Shown here: one piece after another, positions 19,636-30,223 of the stretch | How the letters are laid out: each line of letters begins with the position of its first letter | Position numbering within the stretch: the stretch's first letter is position 1 | From: Candidatus Opimibacter skivensis | GTDB taxonomy: Bacteria > Bacteroidota > Bacteroidia > Chitinophagales > Saprospiraceae | Assembly (NCBI GenBank): GCA_016722045.1 | Contig: JADKGY010000029.1 | Span: 806,001 to 870,000, forward strand | DNA: 64,000 bases | Reading direction: 5' to 3' | The notes under the pieces: generated by a model | The model's input: the letters and a program-made list of their open reading frames with translations, nothing else | Told to the model about the DNA's origin: nothing | The model's database searches: none | Made by a program: the position numbers and the translations under genes

Positions 19636-22600
19636 TTATTCGATGATCACCATCTTCTTCGTTGCTGTATACTCGTTAGCGTCGAGTCTGTAGTATAGTA
19701 CTCCTACTGATGGGATCGATTTGCTGCTTACTGATATTGTGTTATATCCTTTCACAGATTCCTGATCCTTCACGAATAGTACTTTTCCTGTTACATCAAA
19801 TAGTGTCAGCGTTACCTTGCCTGATGTTGGCATATCATAACCAATCACTGTGTTGCCTTTGAATGGATTTGGTTCGTTCTGATACAGCGCGAACTCTGCT
19901 CCATGCTCTGCTCCACGGAAAGTCAATTTCAGACCCTTGATGTCATCCTGGGTATTGTAAGCCTCTGCTTGTGTTTCTTTCGAATTCAACGCCATCATTG
20001 TGCTTAATTTACCCGGAGCTGTTGCCTGGAATTTAAGTGTGAACAATACATCAGATGCCTTAGCGCTTACACCGCCTGCCTTATTCCAGCTGGCTGTCAA
20101 CGTACTTCCAAATACACCCATGTTGTCATCACTCATGTTGATGATTCCTGCCTCTACTCCTCTGAACTCAAGTCCTTGTGTCTGAAGGGTAAACTGGTAG
20201 CCTTCGATAGCTGCAAAATCATTTGAGCTGATCGCTACATCTACCATTTCTCCTGTAGTCACTACTCTGTCATTGGCTACAAAACTTACTACTCCCTTAT
20301 CACTACGTGGCAATACTTGTTTTGCATTTGCCTGTACTGAGTTGTTTACATCTCCGATCTTGATCGCTACAAAATCCTTGTCATATTGATTTGAATTCAT
20401 GTTCACTACGTCTATCACCTCATCAAATGGCCATGGATGTGTTGCATCTGCAAACTGGTATGATTTATCCACAAATCTCCAGCTCTTGTTGGCAGGAAGT
20501 TCTGTGTAGATACCAAGGATCAGCTTACGTAATTCTACTAGGTCGATTGCACTTACACTCTGGCTATTGTTTGCATCTGCTGCGATCAGGTCATATGGAC
20601 TTGTCAGTGGCTCGATACCTAACAAATGTTTCTGTATACGTACAAGGTCTAGTGTTGATACTCCATTTCTGTGTGCATCATTGCGATCTGCATTCAATGT
20701 GTAGTTATCTGGTATTATGATATTGCTGAAGTTGTATTTACCATTTTCTACAGTTACGTAGGTTGGGAATACGTGTCCAGGGCTTGTCAATGTTACCGAT
20801 ACCTTCTCTACAGCCTGTACATCTTCTGTCAGGATCTCTCCTGCCAGTATGCTACCTGATGTATCAGGACAAACGTGTGCATTGTCCGTGATCACGATCG
20901 TCGTCGTGCAGAAGTCTTTGTTCCGCTCACTCCAGCTGATCTGTCCGTTACAATTATCATCCGTTCCTCCGTCTGCTACCCAGATATTCACCGCAAGTTC
21001 TACTCCGAATGCAGGTACATTATCACATGTGTATGTAAAGCTTGGTGTATAGCTTGTTCCACTGAAACTGTATAACAAGTCTTCCTCTGCTGTACAATCA
21101 TCAAAGCTTGATGCATTGAAATCTTTTGCCCAGATTGTTACCTGGCCGCCGATCGGCATCACTACTGTGCTCAATCCGTTGATACATACCGGTGATGGCT
21201 GTTTGCAATCTTCCAGTCTGATCAGATACTCACAATGGCTCCAGTTACCGCAACCATCCTCTGCACTCCACAATAACTTGTGATAGTCTCCGCAGAATGG
21301 ACTGTTGTATGGTAAGCCATTATCCCGTATCGATTTGATCGAATTCGTCCTTGTATCAAAACAAAGATTTGCATTGTGACTTGAATCTGTCGCTACGGAT
21401 GTCAATGGTTTTACATAGATGAACTCATCTCCATTGAATGGATACAGTTTCACATCATAGTTCACGATGTCGCTACATGTTTCGTGTACTGTCTGGCACA
21501 GGTTCAAATGTACACTGCAGCTTGATGATAATGGATTGTTATGACCTAAGAAAGCCTGGTTGTTCGCCGGCAGTGATACGCCATCATCAGCTACGCATAG
21601 TGTCACTGGTCCGGTTGGGCAATTCAGGAACTCTGGTCCTTCGTTGTCGTGTACCTTGATCACCTGTACATAATGCCACAATCCTTCTCCTGTCAATGAA
21701 TTGTACTGGCACCAGTCTATCACTGACCAATGACGCAGAATCTTGAAGCATGCTCCGTCTACAAATTCAAATCGCTGATCTTCATACGCTACACCAATTA
21801 AACTGCATGCATCATCGTATACGATTGGTTCTCCTGTATCGCCGAGGTCATCAGGACATGATGTCAACAATACATCACATGGCCATACCACATCATCATT
21901 GTTATATAAACCACATGTTATGTCTGTGATAAAGAATGGATCGAAATCTACTACCCAGATTCTCTGTGTACATGTACCTGGTGCGATTCCCTGATTTCCA
22001 TCACTTGCACTGAATCTACGCTCTACCAGTTTCACTGCTCCTGCAGGTGCTCCCGGAGGTAATGCATCTCCACTGCAATCATTCACCACTCTTACTCTTA
22101 CCTGTAGGTTCACTTCACAGTTGTCATCTGCCCATCCGTCTATCCCCCAGAAATGTGGGTGACTTACGTGTGGGTTTCCCGGGTCATTGATGATGATATC
22201 CTGACGTACACTTTCGTCATCATTGTACTGGAATGCATCATACATGTTTCCGAATACAGGACTTAATGGATCTTCATCCAGATTTCCGTTATTGTTTCCG
22301 TCTGCATCTACAAATGTGCCTTCCTGTACATTGAACCAGAAATCGCAGCTTACTGTGATATCAGGTGGGCACTGTACGAATGGGGATATCTTATCCTGTA
22401 CGATTGCTTCTACCATACAGAAGTTTCTGTTTCCGGCTGCATCCGTTACTTCAAGTTCAACCATGATCGGGCCTGCTCCTACGTCGCAGCATGCAAATGG
22501 CACGCATGGACGTGATACTGTTCCCTTGTCACGACTGTTTACAGGTGGTATACCACCTGGTATATCATCTACACAGGCTCCGTCTGTTGTCCAGTCGAAA

Positions 22601-23049
22601 TCAATGCAGCTTTCCATTCTGCGTGCTCTGAATGTTACAGGGCCGCATGCATCATATGAACCGTCATCAAATACTTTAGCCGGTACCAGGGTGATTCCAA
22701 ATGGTCCGTCGTTCGTAAGTGATACTACTGTATGTTCATCACAAAGTGCTACAGGTACAACATCATCTACCACCGTGATGGTAAAGCTGCATGAGCTATG
22801 ATTGCCACACTCATCCGTTGCTGTCCAGGTTACTGTGACAGTACCAACTGGTACTTGATTTAATACGTAGTTGTTTCCAAAGTTTACGATATGGCCACCT
22901 GTTGCTGTTAAGGCTAGTGTCCATGCTGATCCGCATGCATCTGTTACCGTTGGTTTTGGTACGCTCACATTCGCATAGCAATACCAGAAATCTGTTCCTA
23001 CTGTAAGATCTGATGGGCATGAAATAATCGGTGCCTCATCATCAGCCAA
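19636..23049 (-). CDS. C-terminal part of giant HYR protein, copy 2 (frameshifted)
   Basis: 1137 aa starting in-frame at ADDEAPIISCPSDLTV, an internal HYR unit in the intact copy 3. The remainder is nearly identical to copies 1 and 3: HYR units, dockerin-like pair, cohesin-like domain with EGYQFTLQTQGLEF, and a type A sorting domain. It lacks its own signal peptide and so cannot be exported as annotated. The break is one extra base near 23046, where copy 3 reads CAGCCAGTTTG and this copy CAGCCAAGTTTG. Correcting it joins this frame to 23042-25585 as 1982 aa. The break is at a different site from that in copy 1. Confidence 0.82.
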   Translation of the reverse strand: MADDEAPIISCPSDLTVGTDFWYCYANVSVPKPTVTDACGSAWTLALTATGGHIVNFGNNYVLNQVPVGTVTVTWTATDECGNHSSCSFTITVVDDVVPVALCDEHTVVSLTNDGPFGITLVPAKVFDDGSYDACGPVTFRARRMESCIDFDWTTDGACVDDIPGGIPPVNSRDKGTVSRPCVPFACCDVGAGPIMVELEVTDAAGNRNFCMVEAIVQDKISPFVQCPPDITVSCDFWFNVQEGTFVDADGNNNGNLDEDPLSPVFGNMYDAFQYNDDESVRQDIIINDPGNPHVSHPHFWGIDGWADDNCEVNLQVRVRVVNDCSGDALPPGAPAGAVKLVERRFSASDGNQGIAPGTCTQRIWVVDFDPFFITDITCGLYNNDDVVWPCDVLLTSCPDDLGDTGEPIVYDDACSLIGVAYEDQRFEFVDGACFKILRHWSVIDWCQYNSLTGEGLWHYVQVIKVHDNEGPEFLNCPTGPVTLCVADDGVSLPANNQAFLGHNNPLSSSCSVHLNLCQTVHETCSDIVNYDVKLYPFNGDEFIYVKPLTSVATDSSHNANLCFDTRTNSIKSIRDNGLPYNSPFCGDYHKLLWSAEDGCGNWSHCEYLIRLEDCKQPSPVCINGLSTVVMPIGGQVTIWAKDFNASSFDDCTAEEDLLYSFSGTSYTPSFTYTCDNVPAFGVELAVNIWVADGGTDDNCNGQISWSERNKDFCTTTIVITDNAHVCPDTSGSILAGEILTEDVQAVEKVSVTLTSPGHVFPTYVTVENGKYNFSNIIIPDNYTLNADRNDAHRNGVSTLDLVRIQKHLLGIEPLTSPYDLIAADANNSQSVSAIDLVELRKLILGIYTELPANKSWRFVDKSYQFADATHPWPFDEVIDVVNMNSNQYDKDFVAIKIGDVNNSVQANAKQVLPRSDKGVVSFVANDRVVTTGEMVDVAISSNDFAAIEGYQFTLQTQGLEFRGVEAGIINMSDDNMGVFGSTLTASWNKAGGVSAKASDVLFTLKFQATAPGKLSTMMALNSKETQAEAYNTQDDIKGLKLTFRGAEHGAEFALYQNEPNPFKGNTVIGYDMPTSGKVTLTLFDVTGKVLFVKDQESVKGYNTISVSSKSIPSVGVLYYRLDANEYTATKKMVIIE

Positions 23050-25585
23050 GTTTGATCACCTGTACACACTCCAGTGTTGTCTGTGTACACCAGTCAAGTA
23101 TTGTCCATGTACGTACGATCTTAACCCCGTTTCCGCAATCATTTAATGTATGATCCCAGAAGCCTACGAAGATGTTACATACATTGTTATCATCTGTTAT
23201 CGGTGTACCATTTACCGAAGGCCAGCCTGTATTTGATGGATCTGTTGATTCTCCACAATGACCTACATAAGCCGCTGGACAATCTACACTATCAAGTACC
23301 AATGGAAGAACTGTAATAACCTGATCACAAGCCGCTGTGTTTCCACTTTGGTCTGTGGCAACCCAATGACGTGTTATTAATAACCCTTCACATGGATCTC
23401 CTGATTCTGTATCTGTATACGTTAAATCAACATCACCGCAATTGTCTGCTGGATCAAGCTGTGGTAAGTTAACATTGATAAATACACCTACTGCACGAAT
23501 GTGTCCATCGTCTCCTGCTGCGTTGTCTGATATTTTTACTTTCCAGATTCCGCTTGCATCCAGTCCATTGAAATTGAATAAAAGCGGTGTTGAAACACCA
23601 GCAACAAGTGGCTGAAGTCTTGCATTATCACCTGCATTCAATTGAAGACATAATGTAATGACCTGACCTGCATCATCTAAGACACAATTGATAGGCCAAT
23701 CTTGTCCTACACATCCTCCAATCGTAAAGATTGATTTTGTAAGACCGGATGGTGATGTTAACTCAACATTCAAGTCGGGTAACCAGGTGTGGTCGTCTAT
23801 CTTGATCCGTACATCCACATCAAGTACAGGAGTTCCTGTAGGCAGATAACTAAAATCAAAATTGTATGTGAATGAATTTGTTTCTACTAAATCATTTAAT
23901 CCTGTATACAGGATATTCTGATACCCTATGAGTTCTGGAGCAGGTACTGTTGGAAGAGCTTCTCCGCACAGTACTGTTATATTACGACACTCAATTGTAG
24001 GTGGCAGTTTGTCCTCTACACTGATTGTTCCCCAACAGCTGTTGCCTGTCTCTGGATCAAAAACCGTAACCGTCAATGTCTGGCCAACAGCTGAACTGTT
24101 GATCGTTACTCCACCCTGGCCTGAGCCAAAACCCTGAATGCTGACCAGGTAGTCATCATAACATCCATACACATCTCCTTCAAGGATCATGCTGGTTGAA
24201 ACGAATGCCTCACATTCATCATTCACAGATACCTGTACATTATCATTACAAGCAAGAGTTGTCGATGGACTTGGAAACTCGTTAACAGTGATATTGAAAC
24301 AACATGAAGTTGTTACAGGTGCTCCTGCAGCATTATTAGCAGTTACAGAATAACAATTCTGTGTTGTACCAATAGGGAATGCAGATCCACTTGGCAATCC
24401 TGAAGTAAGAACAGGTAAAGCCGGGAGTATTGATGAAACAACAAAATTCGAAATATTGACTGTACATGGGCCAAAACCACCATCAAGTGTGAAAGCAGAA
24501 AGAGCCAAACGTCCATTAGCTGGCACTGATACCATAACAGTACCATTTTGGTTTGTTGCACCATTGATATTCGTAATTCTTGTCCAAAGACCTTCTTGAT
24601 TTCCAAAATTTGTATTTGCAAAATTCTGGGCATTGGTACCAAGCAACATCTCGAAGCGATCAAAAAACGGACCATCATTAGTTGTATATGTCCAGTTAAA
24701 TGACACATTCTGAGAAGCACCGGTATTATTTGTCCATTCAACACCATTGAAGAAAAAGATGTTTGGACCTGGAGAAAATCCAAAGTCTGCATCTTTCAAC
24801 TGCAACGTAGTATTGGTAGGGCTATTAAATGTAATAGCATATGCATTTGTGAATGGTGTCGGTGGATTTGTGAAAATACCCGCATCATACTGGTAGTAGT
24901 TAATAGCTGAAGGAGCATACGCACCTTGAAAACCAGTTACTGAACCGCCAATTAAACAATTTCCTGTAGTGGGTACAGTATAGCTAAGTATAGCTGCACA
25001 AGCACCAGGATCAAGTGTAACTGTTAAGTTGGCCGGACAAACTAAAGCACATGGCACAAATGGTATTACCATTGCGTATGTGATAGGAATATTCGTAACC
25101 TGAGGATCAGTCAGCGGTGGAGGCCATCCATCACCTTCTGATGTAAATGTTGCTACCAATGGACCAGTCTGACCTGCAGGAACGGCAACTGTAATACTAA
25201 AGTTAAATGTCCCTGTAGAGAAAGCACCACAACCTGATGGGTGACCTGGCGTAATCCATTGAATTGTATTCGTAACAAAGGACTGGTTTCCCTGACCACC
25301 TCCGCAAAAATTATATGGAGAAGGACCGGTTGCTGAAACCACATTAACACCAGCAGGATATGCGAATTTGATATTATCTACATATTCAACAGTACCATTA
25401 GTTGTAACAGCTACGGAATATGTGAATGTATTATTTACCCCAGGAGTATACATAGTCTGAGGGCTGGTGCAAGTTACTGTGTAACTAGCCAAAGCACTCG
25501 TAATACTGCCTAAAAGCAGCAAACATGCAAGCCAAAAATTCCGGGCTTGTCCGTTTGATAAAATAGTAAAATTTTTCTTTTTCAT
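23042..25585 (-). CDS. N-terminal part of giant HYR protein, copy 2 (frameshifted)
   Basis: 847 aa from the ATG at 25585 (MKKKNFTILSNGQ). The frame also has an ATG at 25645 overlapping the upstream stop as TGATG, but the start at 25585 is preferred because it has the AATCTC-ATG context and begins a proper signal peptide (cleavage near TSALA). An N-terminal variable domain (MYTPGVNNTFTYSV ... FAYPAGVNVVSATG) is followed by a section nearly identical to copy 3: an HYR-like unit (LVCPANLTVTLDPGACAA), a GNSCWGTISVEDKLPPTIEC unit, and a P-like domain (DDHTWLPDLNVELTSPSG). The frame ends at VIKLG by the extra base near 23046. Confidence 0.82.
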   Translation of the reverse strand: MKKKNFTILSNGQARNFWLACLLLLGSITSALASYTVTCTSPQTMYTPGVNNTFTYSVAVTTNGTVEYVDNIKFAYPAGVNVVSATGPSPYNFCGGGQGNQSFVTNTIQWITPGHPSGCGAFSTGTFNFSITVAVPAGQTGPLVATFTSEGDGWPPPLTDPQVTNIPITYAMVIPFVPCALVCPANLTVTLDPGACAAILSYTVPTTGNCLIGGSVTGFQGAYAPSAINYYQYDAGIFTNPPTPFTNAYAITFNSPTNTTLQLKDADFGFSPGPNIFFFNGVEWTNNTGASQNVSFNWTYTTNDGPFFDRFEMLLGTNAQNFANTNFGNQEGLWTRITNINGATNQNGTVMVSVPANGRLALSAFTLDGGFGPCTVNISNFVVSSILPALPVLTSGLPSGSAFPIGTTQNCYSVTANNAAGAPVTTSCCFNITVNEFPSPSTTLACNDNVQVSVNDECEAFVSTSMILEGDVYGCYDDYLVSIQGFGSGQGGVTINSSAVGQTLTVTVFDPETGNSCWGTISVEDKLPPTIECRNITVLCGEALPTVPAPELIGYQNILYTGLNDLVETNSFTYNFDFSYLPTGTPVLDVDVRIKIDDHTWLPDLNVELTSPSGLTKSIFTIGGCVGQDWPINCVLDDAGQVITLCLQLNAGDNARLQPLVAGVSTPLLFNFNGLDASGIWKVKISDNAAGDDGHIRAVGVFINVNLPQLDPADNCGDVDLTYTDTESGDPCEGLLITRHWVATDQSGNTAACDQVITVLPLVLDSVDCPAAYVGHCGESTDPSNTGWPSVNGTPITDDNNVCNIFVGFWDHTLNDCGNGVKIVRTWTILDWCTQTTLECVQVIKLG

Positions 25586-25644
25586 GAGATTACAATTGAG
25601 GATATAAATCGAGATTGGTTTCTTTTGATATGTCTTTAGCTGCA

Positions 25645-26082
25645 TCAGTTTGTAATCAATGCCATTAGATTAGCACGAGAGGTATTAATCGTCGCAATCC
25701 TTGATTGAGGCTGACCCTGTGTATTTACGATAGCATCGAGATCTATTACTCCCTGAGCAACTTCTCCGGCAGTTTTAGCTTTTTCAATGAACAATGAGTA
25801 ATAAGCCAATTCGAAAGTCTTTAATTGCGAATTGCTTGTCTGAGCAGGAGTCATCGAGCCAGTTGTGGATTGTCCACTTCCATTGGAGCTCTTAGCCACA
25901 ACTGCTTTTACACCACCCTCTGACCGAAGAAGGTCAATGGCATTCGTTACAGCAGTAACGGCCTCGTTAAGAGGCTTGTAATTTTGAGCTTGTGCCTTTG
26001 TAAGACCTATGCTCAGAAGCACAAGCATTATAGGGAGCACTTTTACCCAAAAGGATGATAACTGAGAAAATGTACTTTTCAT
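25645..26082 (-). CDS. Small secreted helical protein preceding giant copy 2
   Basis: 145 aa. Signal peptide (VLPIMLVLLSIGLTKAQAQ), then a predicted helical body with a Ser/Gly/Thr-rich loop (SSNGSGQSTTGSMTPAQT) in the middle. Nearly identical to the 145-aa protein before copy 3 and distantly related to the 138-aa protein before copy 1. No known family is recognised. The stop (TGA) overlaps a possible ATG of the next frame as TGATG, and the probable giant-gene start is 60 bp further on, so co-transcription with the giant gene is very likely. The start has ATCTC-ATG-AAAAGT. Confidence 0.82.
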   Translation of the reverse strand: MKSTFSQLSSFWVKVLPIMLVLLSIGLTKAQAQNYKPLNEAVTAVTNAIDLLRSEGGVKAVVAKSSNGSGQSTTGSMTPAQTSNSQLKTFELAYYSLFIEKAKTAGEVAQGVIDLDAIVNTQGQPQSRIATINTSRANLMALITN

Positions 26083-26087
26083 GAGAT

Positions 26088-26680
26088 GGTATTTGTGTTT
26101 ATAATGAAATTAAAGTTTTACACCTAAGCTTCTCTTTCTCTCCCTTATAAACACTTCCATAGTTCCCTGAGTAGGAAATCATGAAATAAATCCAACACTT
26201 CCATATGTTGGTCATTCATCAGGTTGAGATCCATATTAAAAAATAATAATATGGCAATCATCAATAGGTTCTGTGGCAAAATTAATTATTTAGCCGGCAA
26301 TTGTCTTTCCTATAAAGGAAAATTCAATAAAAGAAGGCAACATATGTGCCAAATAATATTGATCGTCTCATATTAAATATTTATCTAACTTGTAGAGTCT
26401 TAATTTTGAGGAATAAACGATCAGTCACGAGTCAATGTCGATCAATTTTTATTTTTATTTTTTCAAAAAAAATTATTGGAATGACCACATCAGGCATATA
26501 AAAACATGGCGGAACAAAATTTTTACTCAACCGGACAAATATCTCTTCCCTGCTTTTCACGATCATTCAAAAGCCATTTATGTAGTAGCCAAATTATTAA
26601 AATACTGTGGCCATCGCATATAATGAAAGAATATACTCGATTTTACATATACAAGTTCAGTTACCTGTTTTCATGATTAA
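26088..26680. other. Intergenic region between copy 2 cassette and FG-GAP gene
   Basis: About 590 bp, A/T rich. No supportable gene; a plus-strand 62-codon frame at 26435-26623 has no family resemblance and no sign of use. The left part is the 5' flank of the small secreted-protein gene. Confidence 0.45.
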
Positions 26681-26697
26681 AGGCATCCTGGTTGCCT
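26681..26697 (-). terminator. Weak terminator-like hairpin after the FG-GAP gene
   Basis: AGGCA (26681-26685) pairs with TGCCT (26693-26697) just downstream of the stop at 26700, followed on the minus strand by TTTAAT. The short stem and poor T run make this tentative. Confidence 0.3.
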
Positions 26698-26699
26698 AG

Positions 26700-29600
26700 C
26701 TATTTTTTTAAACCAAATAAACTACACCTATCATTATTCCTCACAACAAATAAACTAATTCCAGAAGATGATTTCAGGGGAAGTATACTTTTAACATTTC
26801 CAGGAATACAAAAGCCGCTATCGGCAGGGCCGACTAATTGGAATTGGCCTTTTCCATCGCCAATTAAAATAGAACCTACAGAAGCATCATAGCGTCCAAA
26901 CTGAGCGTCAGTGCCATAAAAATTTCCACCGACTACCAGATCCATGACTCCGTCATGGTTAATATCCAATGCATTGATAGCGCGCATAGCTGATATTTGG
27001 GTGTACATCGGCAGCGACTGACCAATAAAGCGTTTACCCTCCTGATTGATGAAAAGAGTGTGTGTAAACGTATTTGCATTTAAAGTTTTAACATCTTTTA
27101 GCTGGCTTGGGGTAAAAATATCTTCAATTGTTGCATTGGCGTATGTATGATATCGGGTGAATCTCTTTTTAAGGATGATCATTTGATCTAACATCCTATC
27201 CCTGTATTGTAATGGAAAGCTCGAATCTCCGTTAAAATAGCAAAGCACTGGATCCGTCGTGCCATTATTGTCAAAATCTTTATAAAACATGGTAGCTGGC
27301 TTCTCTTTTGTGGCTTGAATATGCGAGTTTAATCCAAGGTTACCGGCAACGATATCCGGGAAACCATCACCATTGATATCCGTGATTTCAAGAGTGTACC
27401 ACCATCCTGTTAAATCCGAAATACCGAATTCAGTGGTAACATTGACATATTTATGATCTATTTTCCTAAAAATAGTCACTGGCATCCATTCTCCGGTCAA
27501 GATCAATTCCTGCGTGCCATCTTTATCCAAATCGGCAAATTGTGCATCAGTAAGCATTCCGATATTTATCAATCCTTCCGACCAGTCGGCAGTTACATTT
27601 GTAAACTTTCCATTATCATTTCGTAAAAGGCTACTTTCCGGCGGCAATGGATATCTGCCTGGACTCACCCGTGCGCCTATAAATAAATCCAGATCCCCAT
27701 CGTCATCAAGGTCAGCGACAGCCACACATCCTCCACTGGAAAACTGTTCGGGTAAACCATCTACTGATTTAGAAAAATCCCCCTTACCATTATTAATGTA
27801 TAGCCTGCTTTGGTATAATTTATTATTCATCGGCTGCTCATTTCCGCCACTGATGACGATCAGGTCTTTTGAACCATTACCATCGGCATCGAAAAAGAGT
27901 GCAGCAATATCTTCATACAAAGAATCCTTCTTGAAGATGCTTGTTTGGGCTAATTCAAATCCACCTTCTTTTTTTTGAAGTAACAGTTTTCCTGCAAAAC
28001 CTGCGGCTCCTCCAAGATAGACATCATCAAGTCCATCTCCGTTCACATCCCCGGCCGCAGATGCCGGACCTTCTTCCGAGTATTTTTGATGTAAAAGGGG
28101 TTCGCGTTTGAAATCGATAAAATCATTTTCCTTATGTATAGCTTCAGGGGGAAGCTTTACAGAAATATCCTCGAAAAATAATTTTTGTTCCGGTGCGGGT
28201 TTATATTTTTTTCCGGATACATTCCTGGTTATGTGAAGCACCTTATTGATTTCCGGATTCTCAATAACTTGTATACTTCTATCGGGCCAAATGATCTCTG
28301 CAGAAGCGACCGAATCAGTTTTACCAATGCCAAAATGCACAACTGGCTCCACGCTAGAGAAAAATCCTCGGGTAGGATAATAAACCTGATCCTGAAATTT
28401 TCCATCGGTCGTATATATACGTATGCGGGTACCATACGCTGTTTTACCCTTATCATTTGTAAGAACAAATCGTATAAAATTGTTGGCTCGCGACGATTTT
28501 CCTTCATTCTTCAATACAAATGCAGGTTCATCAATATTATTGACAATAATGTCGAGATAACCATCATTATCCAAATCTGCATATGCGGCACCGTTTGAAA
28601 ATGCCGGTGTACCGCTATTCCATGTCTTTGACTCATCACTGAAATACATACCACCTTTGTTTCTGAATAAATAGGATTGAAGTTTTACACTAGGCATTTG
28701 TTCAACCCATTTCACCATACTCACTTTCTTGGCGGCATATTCTTTACGCAAAGAATCCACGGCATACCTCGCATAGTCCATGTTTGTCACGTCCCTTTTA
28801 TATCCATTTGATACAAATAGATCTTTCCAACCATCATTGTCATAATCGGCAAATAATGCACTCCAACTCCAATCAGTGGCTGCCGTATTTGCCATATATG
28901 CAATATCGCTAAAAGTCCCGTTCCCATTATTTAGCTGTAGGCAATTCTCCACATATTGTGCTTCCAAACCTAACTTGATCATTTGATCAAATTTGTCATA
29001 ATTTTGAATCATCATCAACATGTTTTGTCTATAATGATCTCGTGGTAGCATATCGAGCGTAATCAGATCCAGATATCCATCATTATTAATATCGGCAAAA
29101 TCGGAACCCATGGAAGAGAGTGAAGAATGCCTGAAAAAGTCTGAGAAACTTTCGGTAAAAGTCTTATCTCCGTTATTAATGTATAGAAAATCGGGCTTTA
29201 TGTAATCATTACAGACGTAAATATCTGGCCTTAGATCATTATTAAAATCACCTATAACAGCACTTAGGCCAAAGGCTGAATTCTCAACACCGGCTTTGTG
29301 GGTAATGTCAGTAAAATGTTTGCCTGTATTTTCATAAAGTCTGCCACTGATATAATTGAAATCCTCCGTTTTCCTCATTTCAATTTGGCCTTTACCATTG
29401 TATTCTACTTTAAGATTACTTGCTTCAGAAAGATCCCAGGGGTGATTTACAAGATAGAGGTCGAGGTCGCCATCAGCATCCATATCAAAGAAGTAAGCCT
29501 GAGAGGAATAACTCGCATCAGCAAGACCATACTCCTCTGCTCTATCTGTAAACGTCAAATCTCCATTGTTGACATATAATATATTCTTACGGTATTTTGG

Positions 29601-30062
29601 ATCACTCACCATTGATTTACACATATAAATATCAAGTAATCCATCATTATTAATATCAACCATGGTAACACCCGTTTTGAAACCATATCCACCTTCAACA
29701 CCCGCAGTTGCCGTGATATCCAGGAACTTAAAATTTCCTTCATTGAGATACAACTTGTGAAATACCATTCCTCCGCTGAAGTATAAATCTATCAATCCGT
29801 CATTATTTATATCTCCAGCTGCAACCCCACCACCATTATATAAATAATCATACAAATTGATATTCATTTCTTCGGTTTCGCTAATGAAGTTCGCAAACTT
29901 GATCCCGGTGACGGTGGAATCCAGTTGGGTAAACAGCCGTTTTTCATATTTTGAAGTATCGGAATCGGTATTTGAAATTGCTTGGAATTTCTGTTCATTC
30001 CTGTTTTTATTACAAGAAATCAGGAATACCAATGCGGTCAATAAAACCAGATAATTATTCAT
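26700..30062 (-). CDS. FG-GAP/VCBS repeat lipoprotein with ASPIC/UnbV domain (CRTAC1-like)
   Basis: 1120 aa. A lipoprotein signal peptide (LLTALVFLISC, lipid Cys at residue 17) points to a membrane-anchored, probably surface-exposed protein. The body is a series of FG-GAP/VCBS calcium loops of the type GDINNDGLIDLYF, DMDADGDLDLYLVNH and DLDNDGYLDIIVNN, which build a beta-propeller. An ASPIC/UnbV-like segment sits at about residues 510-590 (GTRIRIYTTDGKFQDQ ... VHFGIGKTDSVASAEIIWP), followed by a second set of FG-GAP repeats (DVNGDGLDDVYLGGAAG, DINHDGVMDLVVGGNF). It lies 161 bp downstream of the haloperoxidase-like gene on the same strand and is probably co-transcribed with it. Substrate or partner is unknown. 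Codon usage and orientation match the neighbours. Confidence 0.88.
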   Translation of the reverse strand: MNNYLVLLTALVFLISCNKNRNEQKFQAISNTDSDTSKYEKRLFTQLDSTVTGIKFANFISETEEMNINLYDYLYNGGGVAAGDINNDGLIDLYFSGGMVFHKLYLNEGNFKFLDITATAGVEGGYGFKTGVTMVDINNDGLLDIYMCKSMVSDPKYRKNILYVNNGDLTFTDRAEEYGLADASYSSQAYFFDMDADGDLDLYLVNHPWDLSEASNLKVEYNGKGQIEMRKTEDFNYISGRLYENTGKHFTDITHKAGVENSAFGLSAVIGDFNNDLRPDIYVCNDYIKPDFLYINNGDKTFTESFSDFFRHSSLSSMGSDFADINNDGYLDLITLDMLPRDHYRQNMLMMIQNYDKFDQMIKLGLEAQYVENCLQLNNGNGTFSDIAYMANTAATDWSWSALFADYDNDGWKDLFVSNGYKRDVTNMDYARYAVDSLRKEYAAKKVSMVKWVEQMPSVKLQSYLFRNKGGMYFSDESKTWNSGTPAFSNGAAYADLDNDGYLDIIVNNIDEPAFVLKNEGKSSRANNFIRFVLTNDKGKTAYGTRIRIYTTDGKFQDQVYYPTRGFFSSVEPVVHFGIGKTDSVASAEIIWPDRSIQVIENPEINKVLHITRNVSGKKYKPAPEQKLFFEDISVKLPPEAIHKENDFIDFKREPLLHQKYSEEGPASAAGDVNGDGLDDVYLGGAAGFAGKLLLQKKEGGFELAQTSIFKKDSLYEDIAALFFDADGNGSKDLIVISGGNEQPMNNKLYQSRLYINNGKGDFSKSVDGLPEQFSSGGCVAVADLDDDGDLDLFIGARVSPGRYPLPPESSLLRNDNGKFTNVTADWSEGLINIGMLTDAQFADLDKDGTQELILTGEWMPVTIFRKIDHKYVNVTTEFGISDLTGWWYTLEITDINGDGFPDIVAGNLGLNSHIQATKEKPATMFYKDFDNNGTTDPVLCYFNGDSSFPLQYRDRMLDQMIILKKRFTRYHTYANATIEDIFTPSQLKDVKTLNANTFTHTLFINQEGKRFIGQSLPMYTQISAMRAINALDINHDGVMDLVVGGNFYGTDAQFGRYDASVGSILIGDGKGQFQLVGPADSGFCIPGNVKSILPLKSSSGISLFVVRNNDRCSLFGLKK

Positions 30063-30223
30063 AAAAATTTATTAAGCCAGATCGGAAAAGTGAGCTATTC
30101 CATTAATGAATGCTGATTGATAATACTTGCATCAGTAAAGATATTAGATGAATTTCATACTAAGTGCCTTCCCAGGCTGTGAACATCTCGGAGGAAATCA
30201 GTTCATGCCTATAGCAAAAACAG

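Larger units (their letters stand above)
19531..26087. repeat. Direct repeat, left copy (~6.55 kb cassette: giant copy 2 plus small gene)
   Basis: Nearly identical to 31807-38359 in the same orientation, from the terminator flank (ACGGGTGCTC) through the giant gene and the small secreted gene to ATGAGAT at the small gene's start. Identity is broken by two internal divergent patches (about 23560-23690 and 25050-25530). The pair flanks a ~5.7 kb unique segment. Confidence 0.85.

Noticed and set aside
15830..23050. Programmed ribosomal frameshifting in giant copies 1 and 2
   Set aside because: The two breaks are at different places, neither has a slippery heptamer, and copy 3 is intact without any shift.
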